A stretch of DNA of 64,000 nucleotides from Hyphochytrium catenoides (Eukaryota; Sar; Hyphochytriomycetes; Hyphochytriales; Hyphochytriaceae), in assembly GCA_900088475.1 (NCBI GenBank), contig FLMG01003675.1, forward strand, positions 1-64,000. Reading direction: 5' to 3'. A program made the position numbers and the translations under genes. The notes below the pieces were generated by a model. It had not been told where the DNA came from. It saw only the letters and a list, made by a program, of their open reading frames with translations, and ran no database searches. Shown here in pieces: positions 49,001-60,829 of the stretch (its first letter is position 1; each line of letters starts with the position of its first letter).

Positions 49001-50738
49001 TTCCCCACGCACCTGCCTTGTGTTGTTCTATTCCCTTGTCGTTACCTGCCATTTATCCGCTGGTAACATTGCGCTTCCCCTACGTCTATTGACAGATGAT
49101 GATATGTTGAAGCTGTGGGATATGCGAAATATGAAAAACTCTCTTAAAGTCCTCCCGGACGTCGCTTCGGTGCACGAGACGTCGAACTGTGCCTTTAGTC
49201 CAGATGGGACAGTCCTTGTGGCTGGCACTGCGGCGAAGAAGTAAGCCAAAGAGCACTTAATTACAGAGGACTTATGGCTCTGCTCTTAAGGGGGCAAATT
49301 TTTTTCCTCCACAAAGCTCTATACTTTGACGCCTGACTCCTGACACCATCTTATTCTTTCGCCAGAGGCCTCATCTACTCAATTTGCGCCTGCCCACTGC
49401 TCTAAGCCTTATTCTAACTTCCCACCGTGGTTGTTCCCTTTTATGCTCTTGTGTGGTGCAGAGGAAGTGGGCAATTTGGGATGCTCAAGTTTCACGACGT
49501 CTTGTCAGCTGAGACCTCCTCCCTCTACCACTTTGGCGTGACTCAAGAACAAAGCGTCATTAGTGTCTATTGGCACTCTAAGATCAAGCAGATCCTTGCC
49601 GGTGAGTTCCAGAAGATGGCGGGCAAGCACCCCACAGAAGAGAGGGAAAGGTGACAATGGGCAGAGAGTTGGACAGACAACAGAGTTCAACTTGATATAA
49701 GGAAAACAAAGAACTTTTGAAACCTTCTTAGAGGGAGATAGCTGAACTATATGGTGTTTGAGAAGCAACTAATCATCTACTGCACACAGGAACTTCGGGA
49801 GGGGTGACACACTGCTTCTATGACCCCCTAATCAGCAACAAGGGTGCGATGCTTAGTGCAGGAAGAATAAGCAGGCCCAAGACCGTCATGGACTGGGTAC
49901 CTGACATGCCGGGAAAGATTGTCAACCCCCATTCCTTGCCAATGTTCCGCGAGGGTCCAACAGGTACGACACGGACCTTGCTCTACTTTTGAAGATAAAG
50001 GAACTACAGCAATGGGATTTAAACTATCGTGGAGAAATGCTCGAAGTGAAGAAAGAATCAAAGTCCAAGAATAATGCGCGACGTTTGAGGAGCGAGGGCG
50101 TGAACGCGAGTAGCCTTCCATTACTGGCGGTTCCTGGCCATGCCATCTGAGAAGCAGATCACTGCACATCAGTTCAAACCCTTGACTTTTCTCTTATAGG
50201 TAAACGAAAGCGTGACAGTGAGCGTAAGGATCCAATTAAATCTCGGAAGCCAATGATGCCACCGACCGGGCCAGACGTGAGCGGTGGCAACTACACATTC
50301 ACATCTCAGTTCGCAGCAACGAAGCGGCGAAGCACGATTAGGTAGCCTCTCATCTCATGCAGTCTCAGCCTCTCTTTCTTTTTTGACATTGAAGATGCTC
50401 TATTCACCTGCGGGTGCTGAAACCCCAGGCTATAGTTATCAGATGTGCATCACATTTTACTGCTCTTCTGCTACCCCCACTCTTCATGATGTTCGTGTGG
50501 CACCCTTCAATGGCGAAAACCCAACTAATGGTTCTTCACGACCTGCAGAGAGGAAGATCCAAGAGAAGCGCTCCTGCGTCAAGCAGATAAAGCAGCGAAA
50601 GCCCCAGAATTTGTGGGGGTCGCGTACGCCGCATCAGCCCCACAAGGCAAAGTATCGAAGGCATACGCCATGCGGGAAATGACTCTAGAGCAGGAAGAAG
50701 AGGAGCTCAAGAAACATCAGGAAGAGTTATTAAAATAA
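46020..50738 (+). CDS. WDR70: FHA-domain fused to WDR70 WD40 protein
   Basis: About sixteen exons, all joins in phase, from ATG 46020 to TAA 50736-50738 (roughly 750 residues). N-terminal FHA domain: SLYGKQVFVFGRNP, TDFTLEHPTVSRLHAAITF, CDLKSGHGTYIND, then IGPRDVIRFG; the phosphothreonine-binding R, S-R-H and G-T motifs are all there. A charged helix and acidic linker (ESESEEEDGPDVGPDP) follow. From LGIPVSHELKLSGHRKAVS onward the protein follows WDR70: LDYTFKLWDFAGMDR, MANTSGHTKKVTGACWHP, SEDGSLRIWDLNGKC, ADGQVQVWDIRASY, DDDMLKLWDMRNM, GKIVNPHSLPMFREGP, and the C-terminal REALLRQADKAAKAPEFVG. WDR70 is nuclear, linked to CUL4/DDB1 and DNA-break chromatin signalling. Confidence 0.88.
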
Positions 50739-50845
50739 ATAAGAGTTCCTTGTAACTACCCCTGTCTCCTAGAATGAAAGGAAGCCCATCTCAGTTGTTC
50801 CCTGTCGTCTATGCCTGTCCCTCCGACTCTCCCCAGACGATGTCC

Positions 50846-52810
50846 TTAGCGACCTTTCTTTTTGTCTAGAGCTTGTAACAGTTCGCCAGCCACTTCGCTC
50901 TCTGCAGAGGCTCTGGCATACCATAGGCGAGCCTTATCTTCATCTTTGGAGACCCCTAAGCCATTGACATACATGTTCCCTAGTGAAATAGATGGTAAAT
51001 TTGTCGGCAAGAGATAGACTGCATGCACCAGAAATCGGGGAAGTCATTGTCAAACGCCAAGCGGCAAGGTAGAGCTATATTGAAAGGCCATCCAGACAGA
51101 GAGAGAGCGTAGGAGATCAACGTACCCAGGTTTATCATGGCCTCTGGTAGTCCCTGGTCGGCTGCTAGTTCAAAGAAAGCGGCTGCCTTGGAGAGGTCTT
51201 GCGCCACACCCATGCCCACGAAGTAATGGTTGCCTGACGAGTAATAGGTTAGGCTGGACAGTTTGCAACACCTGCAGTCAAGATCAACCCACTCTGCTTT
51301 TAATGAGGCAAGCAGGACTTACCAACATTAAACTGTGCTCTCATCATTCCTGCCTGTGCCGCTATCATGTGATGTTTAAAACCCTCTTCATAGTCAACCT
51401 CGACTCCTCGACCTTTGCAATAGCGCGTTCCTAGCCAAAGAAAGTGATTGGAAGTGAGCTTATATTAGAAAATCAACAACACCATGCGTTCTTGGTACAT
51501 AAGACATGTATGACGAGGTACAGCAAGGAAATGGACGTACCAAGTGTAAAATTCGCAAAGGGATCCCCGTTCTCCGCCGCCTTCAGATACCATGTGATAC
51601 CTTCTCGGTCATCCTACATTTCAGCGCAGAAGAGGTTGACACAGACGTGAGGNNNNNNNNNNNNNNNNNNNNNNNNNNNNNNNNNNNNNNNNNNNNNNNN
51701 NNNNNNNNNNNNNNNNNNNNNNNNNNNNNNCACTCCATTTCCATGGTAGTAGGAGTCCGCCAATGCGTACTGAGCCCAAGCGTGTCCTTGTTCTGCCAGC
51801 TAAAGAGAGGCAGGGGTAAGCCATCGCGGAAGCAAGAGTCACTTGAGATGCAACCAGTCGTCAGTAGGACTAACCTCTTTTAGAAGTCGTGCCGCCTCTT
51901 CAGGGTCCTTCTCCACACCTGTGAAGGAAAGAGGCCGTGTAAGGACCTTCAATCGCCCGCTCTCCCCAGTTTCATCTACTGTTCCTGAAGAATTCTTCTT
52001 TATATCTTTCTTAATTCGGGTTATCTCTTTGATCGGCCGTAAGGCTTCTGATCGTTCCTCCGACATCTCTCTCTCTCTCGCGCGCGCGCGCATTCTCGTT
52101 CGCTCTCTCTCCTTTCTCTTTCGCTCTCTCTTCCCAACCTCTATTTCTTTTCTCTTGCTTTCTTTATGAGTTCCTGCCCTCTTTACCCTCATGCTCTCTT
52201 TCGGCCGCTAACTATGTCAGGCACTTTCTATCTACATCAGCATCGTACCGTCTCCCGTCTTCAAGCAGACCGCGTAGCTGTATGTGCCATTCGGGTCGCC
52301 CTAGTCAAACTAGCTGAGTGGAGACCACGAGGAAGTAGCGACGCATTTGCCCCACCTTGTCGCTTGCTATTTTGAAGAGTCTGGCGCCTACTTTCCTATC
52401 CTGGCTATATCCTGGGTGCTGGCCTAGAGGATCAAGCTGCTTAGAAATATCATCGCAGTGAGAGAAGGTCTTGATTTACCTGTGAACACTAATGTCGCCA
52501 GTGTCAATACACTTCGAGCGCTTTCTCCCTGAATTAGAGCGCTGATCTTTTCCTCACAAAGACTGTTTCGCCCAGCAGAGGCGGGGGAAGGCCTTGAGGT
52601 TCTGGACAAGGTCCGCGAGTCTCTTGTGTGGTTACCTCGGGTCCTCTTGCTGCTATTGGTGTCTGACAATGGATTGCTACCTCTCTTGTCTTCTGTTGGC
52701 ACGTCAATCTTCCCTAGCATGGGAGCCGCAGAGCGAATAGCGGTCTCCTGTTGGGCTTTTGCCGGCCCACCACCCCACCGCTGAACCACCGACAGAACCC
52801 GCCGAATCAT
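50846..52810 (-). CDS. Sel1-repeat (SLR/TPR-like) protein, interrupted by an assembly gap
   Basis: Seven or more exons from ATG 52808-52810 to the stop at 50846. An N-terminal Ser/Arg-rich 128-residue part leads into Sel1 repeats: YSQDRKVGARLFKIASDK, GTYSYAVCLKTGDGVEKDPE, ARLLKELAEQGHAWAQYALA, then after the gap TRYCKGRGVEVDYEEGFKHH, FVGMGVAQDLSKAAAFFELA with DQGLPEAMINLG, and NMYVNGLGVSKDEDKARLWY. The pattern AxxLGxxYxxGxGVxxDxxKA repeats about every 36 residues. Sel1 proteins are scaffolds in ER degradation, signalling and other complexes. A 78-base run of N at 51653-51730 falls inside the gene and hides part of one repeat. Confidence 0.85.
51653..51730. other. assembly gap (78 N)
   Basis: Unknown bases in the middle of the Sel1-repeat gene. 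Flanking repeats make an unresolved tandem coding repeat a plausible reason. Confidence 1.
52066..52091. repeat. CT/CG dinucleotide microsatellite
   Basis: A CT run passes directly into a CG run inside an intron of the Sel1 gene. Confidence 0.95.
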
Positions 52811-53499
52811 TGTCCCTTGTAGGAGTGAGGCTCTCGATCAGTCCACCGTCGAAGACTTATGCGTATCGGTCCTGTGCATGAGCGCGCCTTCTTCCGGTAA
52901 GCCCAATCCTTACGCTTTCTTGATCGCCACGTAGCTACTGAGCTGCCGTCAGGTATCAGCAAGAGATCCAGGGCCGACTCCAATAGCAGCTGTTGACAAG
53001 ATGGCGTAAGTCCTTGACTGACTCCCCCTTTCCATGCTCCGAAAGCAACAGCGCCAAATATCAGAACCTTGGTAACTCCACTCTGCTGTTATAAGCGGGC
53101 ATTCGCCTGTGACCTGCGGTGCGTTACCGGTATTAAGGTTATGGATACTTACACTCTGTCTCATCACATTGACCAAAAGGAACTGGATTGGAAGAGGAGG
53201 ATGGCAAGGTTGCGATGAAGTGATGAGAACGAATGCAAAGGTCATGACTCATGACGATCAGTCGGCAGGATAAAGGCTTTAACCAGAGGGCTGCGGCGGT
53301 GGCAAAGCTCTTGGCAAGCAAAACATAGGACCATTGCGTTATGCTAATGGACTGATTCCGCTAAGAGTAAGCCTTTCAGTCAGAACCTGCGACTGACTCG
53401 ACCTGCTGCTGCTGTGGGTGCGGAAGGAGGTTACTGCTCAGTCATTCGCTAGCTCACTCGATCGTAGATCAGGGCTGGTTGCGACGCCCATCGTGGAAA
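52811..53499. promoter_or_regulatory. divergent spacer between Sel1 protein and SRP receptor beta
   Basis: About 690 bp with no convincing exon; presumed upstream region of both genes. Confidence 0.4.
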
Positions 53500-54717
53500 A
53501 TGTCAGGGGCTCTAGAGGCATTTGGTGCCAAGATGGCAATGCTGGGGATCGATCGGGATTGGACGATACATATCTTGGCTGCCCTCGGCTTCCTTGGCGT
53601 TGCACTTCTTATTTTTCTGCTTCGAGGTCGGTGATGGCATGAGTACGCAGTATTTATAACTGGCTCAACGCTGTCTTTATCGCAGGAGGTCTAGGATTGT
53701 CCACTGGAAGATTCCGTGGTGATACCGTTCTTCTTCTTGGGACAGTGGGAGCTGGGAAGACAGTCTTATTCTATCAGGTAAGGTCAGATGCACGTCTTTA
53801 TTAGAGGTAGCCGCGGGCGCCGTGCACACTCTCACTGCTCTTTTTTGAAAGCTGAAGCATGGGAAGTTCGTGGAGACCGTAACATCCATGAAGCAAGAAG
53901 AGGCAGTGGTTTCAGTGCAGTCTTCGGACTCCGATCAAGTCGTCCAAGCCAAAGTGCTTGACTTCCCAGGCCATGAAAGGCTGAGAATGTATGGGCTTTC
54001 ATAGACGTCGGGGCTTACTTCTTCAGCTAAGCTTACGGGTACTCGTAGGAGGTTGCACGGAATCTACCCCGCAGCGGCTGCCATTGTTTTCCTCATTGAT
54101 GCATCAGCGATGCCTGGCTCCGTCAGATCGGCGGCAGAGTAAGCTTATGATCGTTGTGCATTTCCTCTGCACAGCGCCTCATCTAATAGCCGTAGGTTCC
54201 TATTCGATATCTTCACCGATCCAACCATCTCTGATGCTGCGCCGAGGATGCTCCTTGCACTGAATAAGAACGACCTCGCCCCCGTAAAGTACTCACAGAA
54301 GATAAAGGAGAGCTTGGAAGAAGAACTGTTAGTCTGACCTATCACTTCTTTGAAGTTGTTGGAGGACCTTATTGGAACTTTCGTCTCGTCGTAGAACGCA
54401 GCTGAAGACCACGCGCACCTCTCTAGAGACAGAAGGCGAAGAGCTAGATAACTTCGTTCCCCTTGGTCGTGAGGGACAGGTAAGGTCAGGCGCAGTTGTT
54501 GGCGTGGACACAAACTAACTAAATATCGCATTTGTAGCCATTCAAGTTTGATATAGACTCGCCTTGCGAGGTGAGTGGCGCCAGGTGATGGTCATCGCTG
54601 GCAAAAGGCCCCTTGCCTAACACTTCACTTTCCTATCAGGTACAAGTGGGCATTTGTTCCGCCAAAACAGGCGATATTGAGGTTGTGACGGAGTTCATTT
54701 ACGAGGCGCTGACTTGA
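53500..54717 (+). CDS. SRPRB: signal recognition particle receptor subunit beta
   Basis: Seven or eight exons from ATG 53500 to TGA 54715-54717, about 255 residues. One N-terminal transmembrane helix (IHILAALGFLGVALLIFLLR) is followed by an Arf-like GTPase domain: G1 GTVGAGKT, G3 DFPGHERLRM, then AAAAIVFLIDAS, G4 NKND (ALNKNDLAP), G5 SAKTGD near the C terminus (CSAKTGDIEVVTEFIYEALT). This matches SR-beta, which anchors SR-alpha to the ER membrane and takes part in SRP-dependent protein targeting. All GTP-binding motifs are intact. The G1 alanine (GAGKT) is a slight variation of the usual SGKT. Confidence 0.93.
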
Positions 54718-57376
54718 AGCTGATTGGCCGAGGTGTCTTAAGTCCTGCCTTCGTCAACCTACCCTCTAGTGCGTAGACGTGCTGGGCAGTTGCAAGTTCC
54801 TTACTTTCCCTGAGGGGAGGCGCTTGCAACCCAAAAGCGCCAGGACAGTTTGGGAATGAAAAGCCGCCACGAGTGTTCGGCCTGGCAGATCAATCCTTCT
54901 TGAGTAAGAATAAACATCACAGTTAGTCTTGTTACCCGTTTTGATGGAGTCGGAGCCGCACCATGGTGCCAACAATCTAAAGATCCTATGATGGGGCGTC
55001 CCGGCACAGCACAATGCCTAAGAGGAAGCGGAATGCGCTGTGGGGACGACTGTTTGTCATAAGGGAAGCGAATCTACCATTCAAGAGAGGGTACAAGCTT
55101 GGATGCCTCTAGCCCGAGCAACACCATCCTCGGCGAGACATTGGGCCTCGTGACCTCTACTTGTACCTTATGGCGCCGCTTGCTTTCTCCATTGCAAACG
55201 TTGGTTGATTGCTGTTGCTTGGGCGTAGGGAAGTCAAGGAGTGTGTGCTTGACAATGGTCGGAGGTTCTGATGCCGCTAAAAGAGATGTTCAAAGCTGCG
55301 TGAAAGGTCAAAGCCCAAGAACAAGTTTGATAGTGGATCAATAGCAGAAGATCATTACCGTCGATTATCAAATTACAAAAGGGTCCCACAAGCTGGCCAG
55401 GCGGGTTTTGGGCTCTTAACTGGAGGAATGCGAATGGCTACAATTGTCTTTGTGCTTGGGGCAATACGATAGTGTGTGAAGCATTAGCTGATGCATCGTG
55501 ATTGCTAGTTGAAAACTACTCCAAGTCCGTGTGGACGACCACAGGTCGGCCGCCAATTTCTGTTGCCCATCCGGGCTTTTCTCCCTCCTCCCTTCAACCA
55601 CCGCCCAATCTTTGTTCTTCTCTCCCTCATTATACAACTTCTATCATCATCTGTCTTCGCTCCCATCGGTCCAAGCTGAAGCGCAAATAAGGGCATATCA
55701 TGCGCACAGGCACGACCAAGTTGATTGCTGCTGTATGATTGAGCTATCGTCGCGCTGCTGGGAATAAATACGCAACATGTACGAAAGAAGAAGAACGAAG
55801 AATTTAGAGGACTAGTGATGAGTGGGCAGCCGGTGGTGCAACAACAAAAAAGAAAGTTACTGCTTGGCCGTGGCGGCCACATCGCTGTTCAAAGCGAACC
55901 AACAACGAACTAGTAGTAAAGAAACTGCCTCTGAGCGACCAAAAAGCCAATCTTGCGGTTTTGTTGGTACACTCATCAATCCATGAGAGTTTCTCTTCTT
56001 CTTCACAAGTACTACCACCACCACCTCATCATCATCACAGTTGTTGTGCTACCTTTTGAGAGTAGCAGTAGTAGGTAGAAATGGTGGTAGTACTAGTAGT
56101 CCCTTTCATAGACCTTTTCTCGGAACTTCCGAGTGTTTTGTCACTTCGTCATCAAAGGATGAGACTCCCCACCACAAGCTGTCTGAAAAAAAGAAGCCTT
56201 TTACTTACCCCATAATAAACTTATTAACTGCTTCCTTTTACTTCTTTGCCGCAGCATCAAATCAACCCACCTTTCTTACAGCGTTTTCTGCTCCCCTCCG
56301 TCTCTGTTTCCCCTGCAGTCCGGAGGAGGAGCCTTGTTGCCATCTCACATCACCACTAAGACTCGATGCCGCGCTACTGATAATAATATCCCTATTGATG
56401 GCTGTATGGGTGGTGAGGCCTCCAGTGAGGTTAAACTGACACCGCCCCCTTGGAAGCCTTGACCCCACTACTGGTAATAATAACAATATGTAGACCACCA
56501 AAAATCCACCACGCTTTCTCCCTCCGCCTTCTTCGAATTATAAGAAAAGAAGGTCACAAAGCAGATACTGACAACGGGGGAGCCTACTATGGACATTAGC
56601 TTAGTAAATCAATAGCAAAATTCTCTAGTTCCTACTCTTCTATCATCAAAAAAACTTTGCCCTCCTTCGTTTGTTGAGATCATCATCATCTTCTGTGTTG
56701 GGAGTCTGAGAGTGTATGTCCCAGTACTTTTGTTAAAGAATCAGTTACTGCTCGACGAGAGTGGGTGGGCCTACCGAGACATCACCACCTCGCAGAATCC
56801 TGATTACATTGCGATATCCCTTCTGTGTTTATCCTCCCATCCATCCGCTGATTCTTTCTCCCCAATTCTGATGACTGTGGAGGGTAAATGGACATGTCCC
56901 ACGATGATCCTCCTCCTCCTTTCTCGGCCGCTCTGTCTCACCTTCTCCCTCTCTTTTTGAGTTCTTTCTGTCCCATTCTTCGTCCCCGTTGCACAGTCTA
57001 GTCCCTAGTAAAGGGTTCTCTCTGTCTTTATACGTAGACCTCGTAGTTTCTTTTTGAGGAGGATCTCTCTTCGCTCTCTTATTATTCTTCGGGTCGCTAG
57101 GAACTCTGTCATCCTCAGTCATAGTCAACACCTGTTCTGTGTCTCCAAGTCTTCAACCTTCGCTCGCTGCAAGCTTCAGAGTGCTTTATTAGCCGTACTT
57201 CTAACTACCTGTCGCCAAGTGGTTGCGTCCGTGTTCATCGTCAGAGCTTCACCAGCGCTTAGTGCGCAGCCAACTAGTCTCTTGACACAAGGTTGCAGAT
57301 TGAGGATCAAACACCAACGCAGAAAGTCTAGTTAGCCTATTTTCCAAGCTCTTCCCTTCTTGTCACTTTGCGCAAG
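54718..57376. other. 2.7-kb stretch without a recognised gene
   Basis: Many short frames on both strands, CT-rich and CCA/TCA microsatellite-like pieces near 56000-56090, no domain-bearing exon. It is likely the 3' region of SRPRB and the promoter region of the next gene. Confidence 0.4.
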
Positions 57377-58453
57377 ATGGGTGGTGAAGCCTGCCATAAC
57401 TATCGTCTCGATATGACGGGGAGTACTTACGGGGTTTGCGTCTGTGGCCATGGCAGAGCGGAGCACATAGAAAGGAAAGATGTTGCCGGAAGCAGCTATC
57501 GAAATAACCTGCGGCATTCGTCTTCCTCGCTACCTTCATGGACGGGTCCGCAACGATCATCGTTCTCGGTTGGCAGTAGTGTGAGCAGGCCAAGAGAAGC
57601 TTTTAGTGGTGGAGGTGGAGCTTCGACTTCTTGGAATCAGCGAAGCAGTGTAGTTGGCCACACGGCGCCCGGAGACATCCATGAGAAGGAAACTCACAGC
57701 TGGAATGCAAGGATCTCAGAAGACAACGACCGCGAGACTCCTCCTTTTGCACGGCACTCAATGCCAGCCATACGCCCTGCAAACAGCTCAAGCTTCTCAG
57801 GATCCACGGAACACATTAGCTCCTACAGTAATAGAGATGACCACCATGCAGAGAGAGGGCGGAGGGAAGAAAGCCATATTTCCCATGAGATCGAGAATGG
57901 CTCAAACTCCAGCGCCGCTCTGGAGGAGTTCACAGCGCTCTTGACGAGCCGGTGCTACGATCCTGAGAATGTACAGTTCAAAGAGCTCCCACGAAAAGCC
58001 CAGGAAGGCATTCGGCTAATTTTTCAGGCTGCAGAAAGGGACAGCGCGGGCGCTATAACACCACCTCCACCTCCCGCTCATGTCCAGCAACAACCAAAGC
58101 ACTCTTTGCCTGCACGGCTCCCGACACCGCAGCATGCTTCATCCCCAACTTACCGTCCACAACCTGGCGCTGGCGTCCAGAAAGCGGTCTCAGCGGTGGG
58201 AGGGGGATACGCCTCTGTTGGCAGACCGGCCTCTGTTCCTAGACTTCCACAGCAGACTTCATGGTCAGACGAGGAGGAGGAGGATGAGAGCTGGAGCAGT
58301 AACCCTTACGGTGGTCGTGCCTCTGCTCCAGCTGCACCCAAAGGTAAATCTGGCCCCTGCGACCACTATGAGCTCGACATGCTTGGAGCGACATATGGAG
58401 TGTGCAAATGTGGCCACAGTCGCGCTGCGCACATGTTTGCAAGAGGCTTTTAA
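57377..58453 (+). CDS. protein with identical zinc-binding-type modules at both ends
   Basis: One exon of 358 codons from ATG 57377 to TAA 58451-58453. Residues 6-30 and the last 30 residues carry the same module: CHNYRLDMTGSTYGVCVCGH with RAEH, and CDHYELDMLGATYGVCKCGH with RAAH. The pattern is C-x2-Y-x-L-D-M-x-G-x-T-Y-G-V-C-x-C-G-H-x-R-A-x-H, four to five likely metal ligands. The 300 residues between are Ser/Pro/Gly-rich, apart from a short helical patch (SAALEEFTALLTSRCYDPEN, then FKELPRKAQEGIRLIFQAAE). Similar C...CxCGxxxxxH modules occur in other protist proteins, but I cannot name a defined family. Intronless. Confidence 0.8.
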   Translation: MGGEACHNYRLDMTGSTYGVCVCGHGRAEHIERKDVAGSSYRNNLRHSSSSLPSWTGPQRSSFSVGSSVSRPREAFSGGGGASTSWNQRSSVVGHTAPGDIHEKETHSWNARISEDNDRETPPFARHSMPAIRPANSSSFSGSTEHISSYSNRDDHHAERGRREESHISHEIENGSNSSAALEEFTALLTSRCYDPENVQFKELPRKAQEGIRLIFQAAERDSAGAITPPPPPAHVQQQPKHSLPARLPTPQHASSPTYRPQPGAGVQKAVSAVGGGYASVGRPASVPRLPQQTSWSDEEEEDESWSSNPYGGRASAPAAPKGKSGPCDHYELDMLGATYGVCKCGHSRAAHMFARGF

Positions 58454-58556
58454 TGTAGAGAGTTAATAAGACACCGCTGTAAAGAAGACGCTATTCTGAA
58501 ATAAATAGTTTGCTATTATAAACTTGCAAATGTTTGACCACATCCTCGGCTGGGTC

Positions 58557-60829
58557 TTATCGGCGGTCAGAGTCTAAAGGGTGTGCCCCGGTCTCCGTTG
58601 TGACAAACGTGTACAGCTCAATGGCTGCTTCCACCGCACTTCGGATATCAGTATAGACGACAATCCCTGCAATAAACGAGAAGACTTAGTGACGGTTCAC
58701 GGTGAAAAGACAGACCACGCAAACCAGAGGGGCGTACCATGTCGCTGTGCGATGTCCCTTAAATATGCGCGGACCCTGTTCAGGTCGGAGAGTTGATTGC
58801 CATAGATCGCTGTACCATCAATAATGGCTCCAGGCAAGATATCCTGAATTACTATCACTACATTCCTCCCTCTATAGTGATATAGAGTGTTCAGTGAGAA
58901 GTTAGCAAGCCAAAAGGCGAGTGTACAAATCGTCTCCTACCGGCAGATAAGCTCCGTCGCTTCACCCATTGAGACAGTCGCTCTGGTAGCATTATCTATG
59001 ACGAAGAGTAGTACCTAACAAATAGCGCTGTAAGAGGCAATGACAACATGCCAAGAAGAAGAAAAGGGAGGAACGGAGCCAAAGGGGCACTATAAAGAAC
59101 AATCCCCCCAAGACACTATGGAGGATAAACAAGACAAGAGCTATCGCAAGAGCTATCAAGGAAGGTGACTATCTCCATGATATTCGGTGGGGTCAGAACA
59201 AGGGAAATGTCCTTAAGAGGAACGAGTAAGTACCACTGCTTCTTCCTTCGCCTTCGCCTCTTTAGCTATCAGGTCACTCGTCCATGTAGCCACTTGGGGG
59301 TTGTAGTATGTGATGCCAGTAGGGTCTAGCAGAGGTACCGCCACATCCCTTCGCCATGTAGTCGGATTGCAGGATCCTCCTAAAAAAATGCCTACTGGCT
59401 CATCTGGGGGTGTCTCTGTCCTACTTAGCTGGCGCCTCGGCGGTGCCAGAAAGCTCTCCTTGGCAGAAGGTCGCAGACCCGAATTTGACCTACGGAATAG
59501 CCGAACGTCTGCTCGCGTATAATCCGCTATCAAGCTGTCTTTTGGGGCTTTAGGCCCGGCTCCTGGGACAGAAAAATTTCTCCCCTTCAGGTAGTCTTTC
59601 TGCTCGTGGGTCCGGCGCTGGGCACAGCGCAGGGAGACTCTACGACTAATGTTCATCTTTCGCTTAGGAGAAAGCGGAGTTGGATCTTCCCGATCCTGCA
59701 GCGGATCGTCAAAGTCTTTGCCGTTCTTTGAGCGGTTTGATCTCCGTGTTGGTTCCTTCAGGAGGCGCAATACTGCCTCCAAAGCCGACCCTACGTCACT
59801 TAGAACCTTGACACCGTGCCGTCCGGCACAGTCTCTTAGGTATGCTCTGGCTCTATTAAGGTCCTCCAACTCTCTGCCAGTTACAATGTCTCCAGCAACA
59901 TTTGTACCGTCTGATATGTCTTGAATAACAAGGACTACCCGCCGACCCCTATGTGTGCAGCGTCCCCGAAGATTAGAACCGTAATACACACCAGATGCCT
60001 CATGGTTACTCCTACCTGCAAATATACTCAATCACTTCACTCATTGAGGCCAGCGCTCGTGTTGAACCGTCAATGACGAAGAGAAGAACCTTCATGATAG
60101 AACCCAATCGTCAGTTGAAGTCATTGGTCCTTTCTCGGTCTCTCTAGAATATAACCTTACCTCTGCCAACTCCTTAGCTTGAGCCTCCACCTTAACCATT
60201 TCTGGAGTCCAATCGTCAACCTGAGGGTTGTAGTACGTTACCTCTTCCTCTTCTAAAACGGGGATGGCTATGTCCTTTCGCCAAGTAGAGTTGCCACAGG
60301 AGCCACCTAAGAAGACCTCTACTTCCTCTTCCTTGTTTTCACCTGAATCGGGGCTTAGAAGATCTACTTCCAAGCTTGATTTGAATATCGCAAGTGCTTC
60401 TGAAAGTGTGATCGGCGATGAATCACTAGGCTCCATGCTCCACGACTCATCCTCCGGCGAGGATGGAAGGGAGCTGTGCAAGGATGGGTACCGTGATCGC
60501 CGTGTACTGGTCCCTAAAGAGCGGTCAAGTCGGGCATCAGGTTTACGCCAATTCCTATGATTTACACTGCTAGTATTAAGTCCAGAAAAGGAGTGCCGCT
60601 GCCGCTCCAAGGGTATCCGCCGCCGGGGCTTCGACAGCGTCGGGGCAGTTTCTGGGATCCAGGGAAGTCCATCATCTGCCTCACTCCCCTCGTCCCCAGA
60701 GGCATCAAGTTCGGCTATTGAGATCTTCTTCTTGGACGAGAGCGCTTGAAACAGCTTTCTCGGGAAAGAAGTCTTCCTATCTATCTTAGTAGGCCCGGTT
60801 GCCACTACTTGCCGATCCATTGAGGGCAT
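58557..60829 (-). CDS. two-domain nucleoside 2-deoxyribosyltransferase-like protein
   Basis: Six or so exons from ATG 60829 to TAA 58557-58559 (about 630 residues). A disordered N-terminus is followed by domain 1: EVFLGGSCGNSTWRKDIAIP, VTYYNPQVDDWTPEMV, then VLLFVIDGSTRALASMSEVI, GRRVVLVIQDI and ELEDLNRARAYLRDCAGRHG. A basic linker precedes domain 2: VGIFLGGSCNPTTWRRDVAV, ITYYNPQVATWTSDLI, VLLFVIDNATRATVSMGEAT, NVVIVIQDILPG and LSDLNRVRAYLRDIAQRHG. This fold (nucleoside deoxyribosyltransferase-like, also found in animals) cleaves or exchanges nucleobase-deoxyribose bonds in enzymatic members; here activity is unproven. Two full copies in tandem on one chain suggest a dimer-like unit. The exons for each copy have parallel intron positions, so the second arose by internal duplication. 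Confidence 0.85.

Noticed and set aside
51653-51730. Run of N interrupting a gene
   Set aside because: Assembly gap, not a biological insertion.
52066-52091. CG dinucleotide run as a possible CpG or Z-DNA regulatory element
   Set aside because: Lies within an intron as a simple microsatellite; nothing supports a function.
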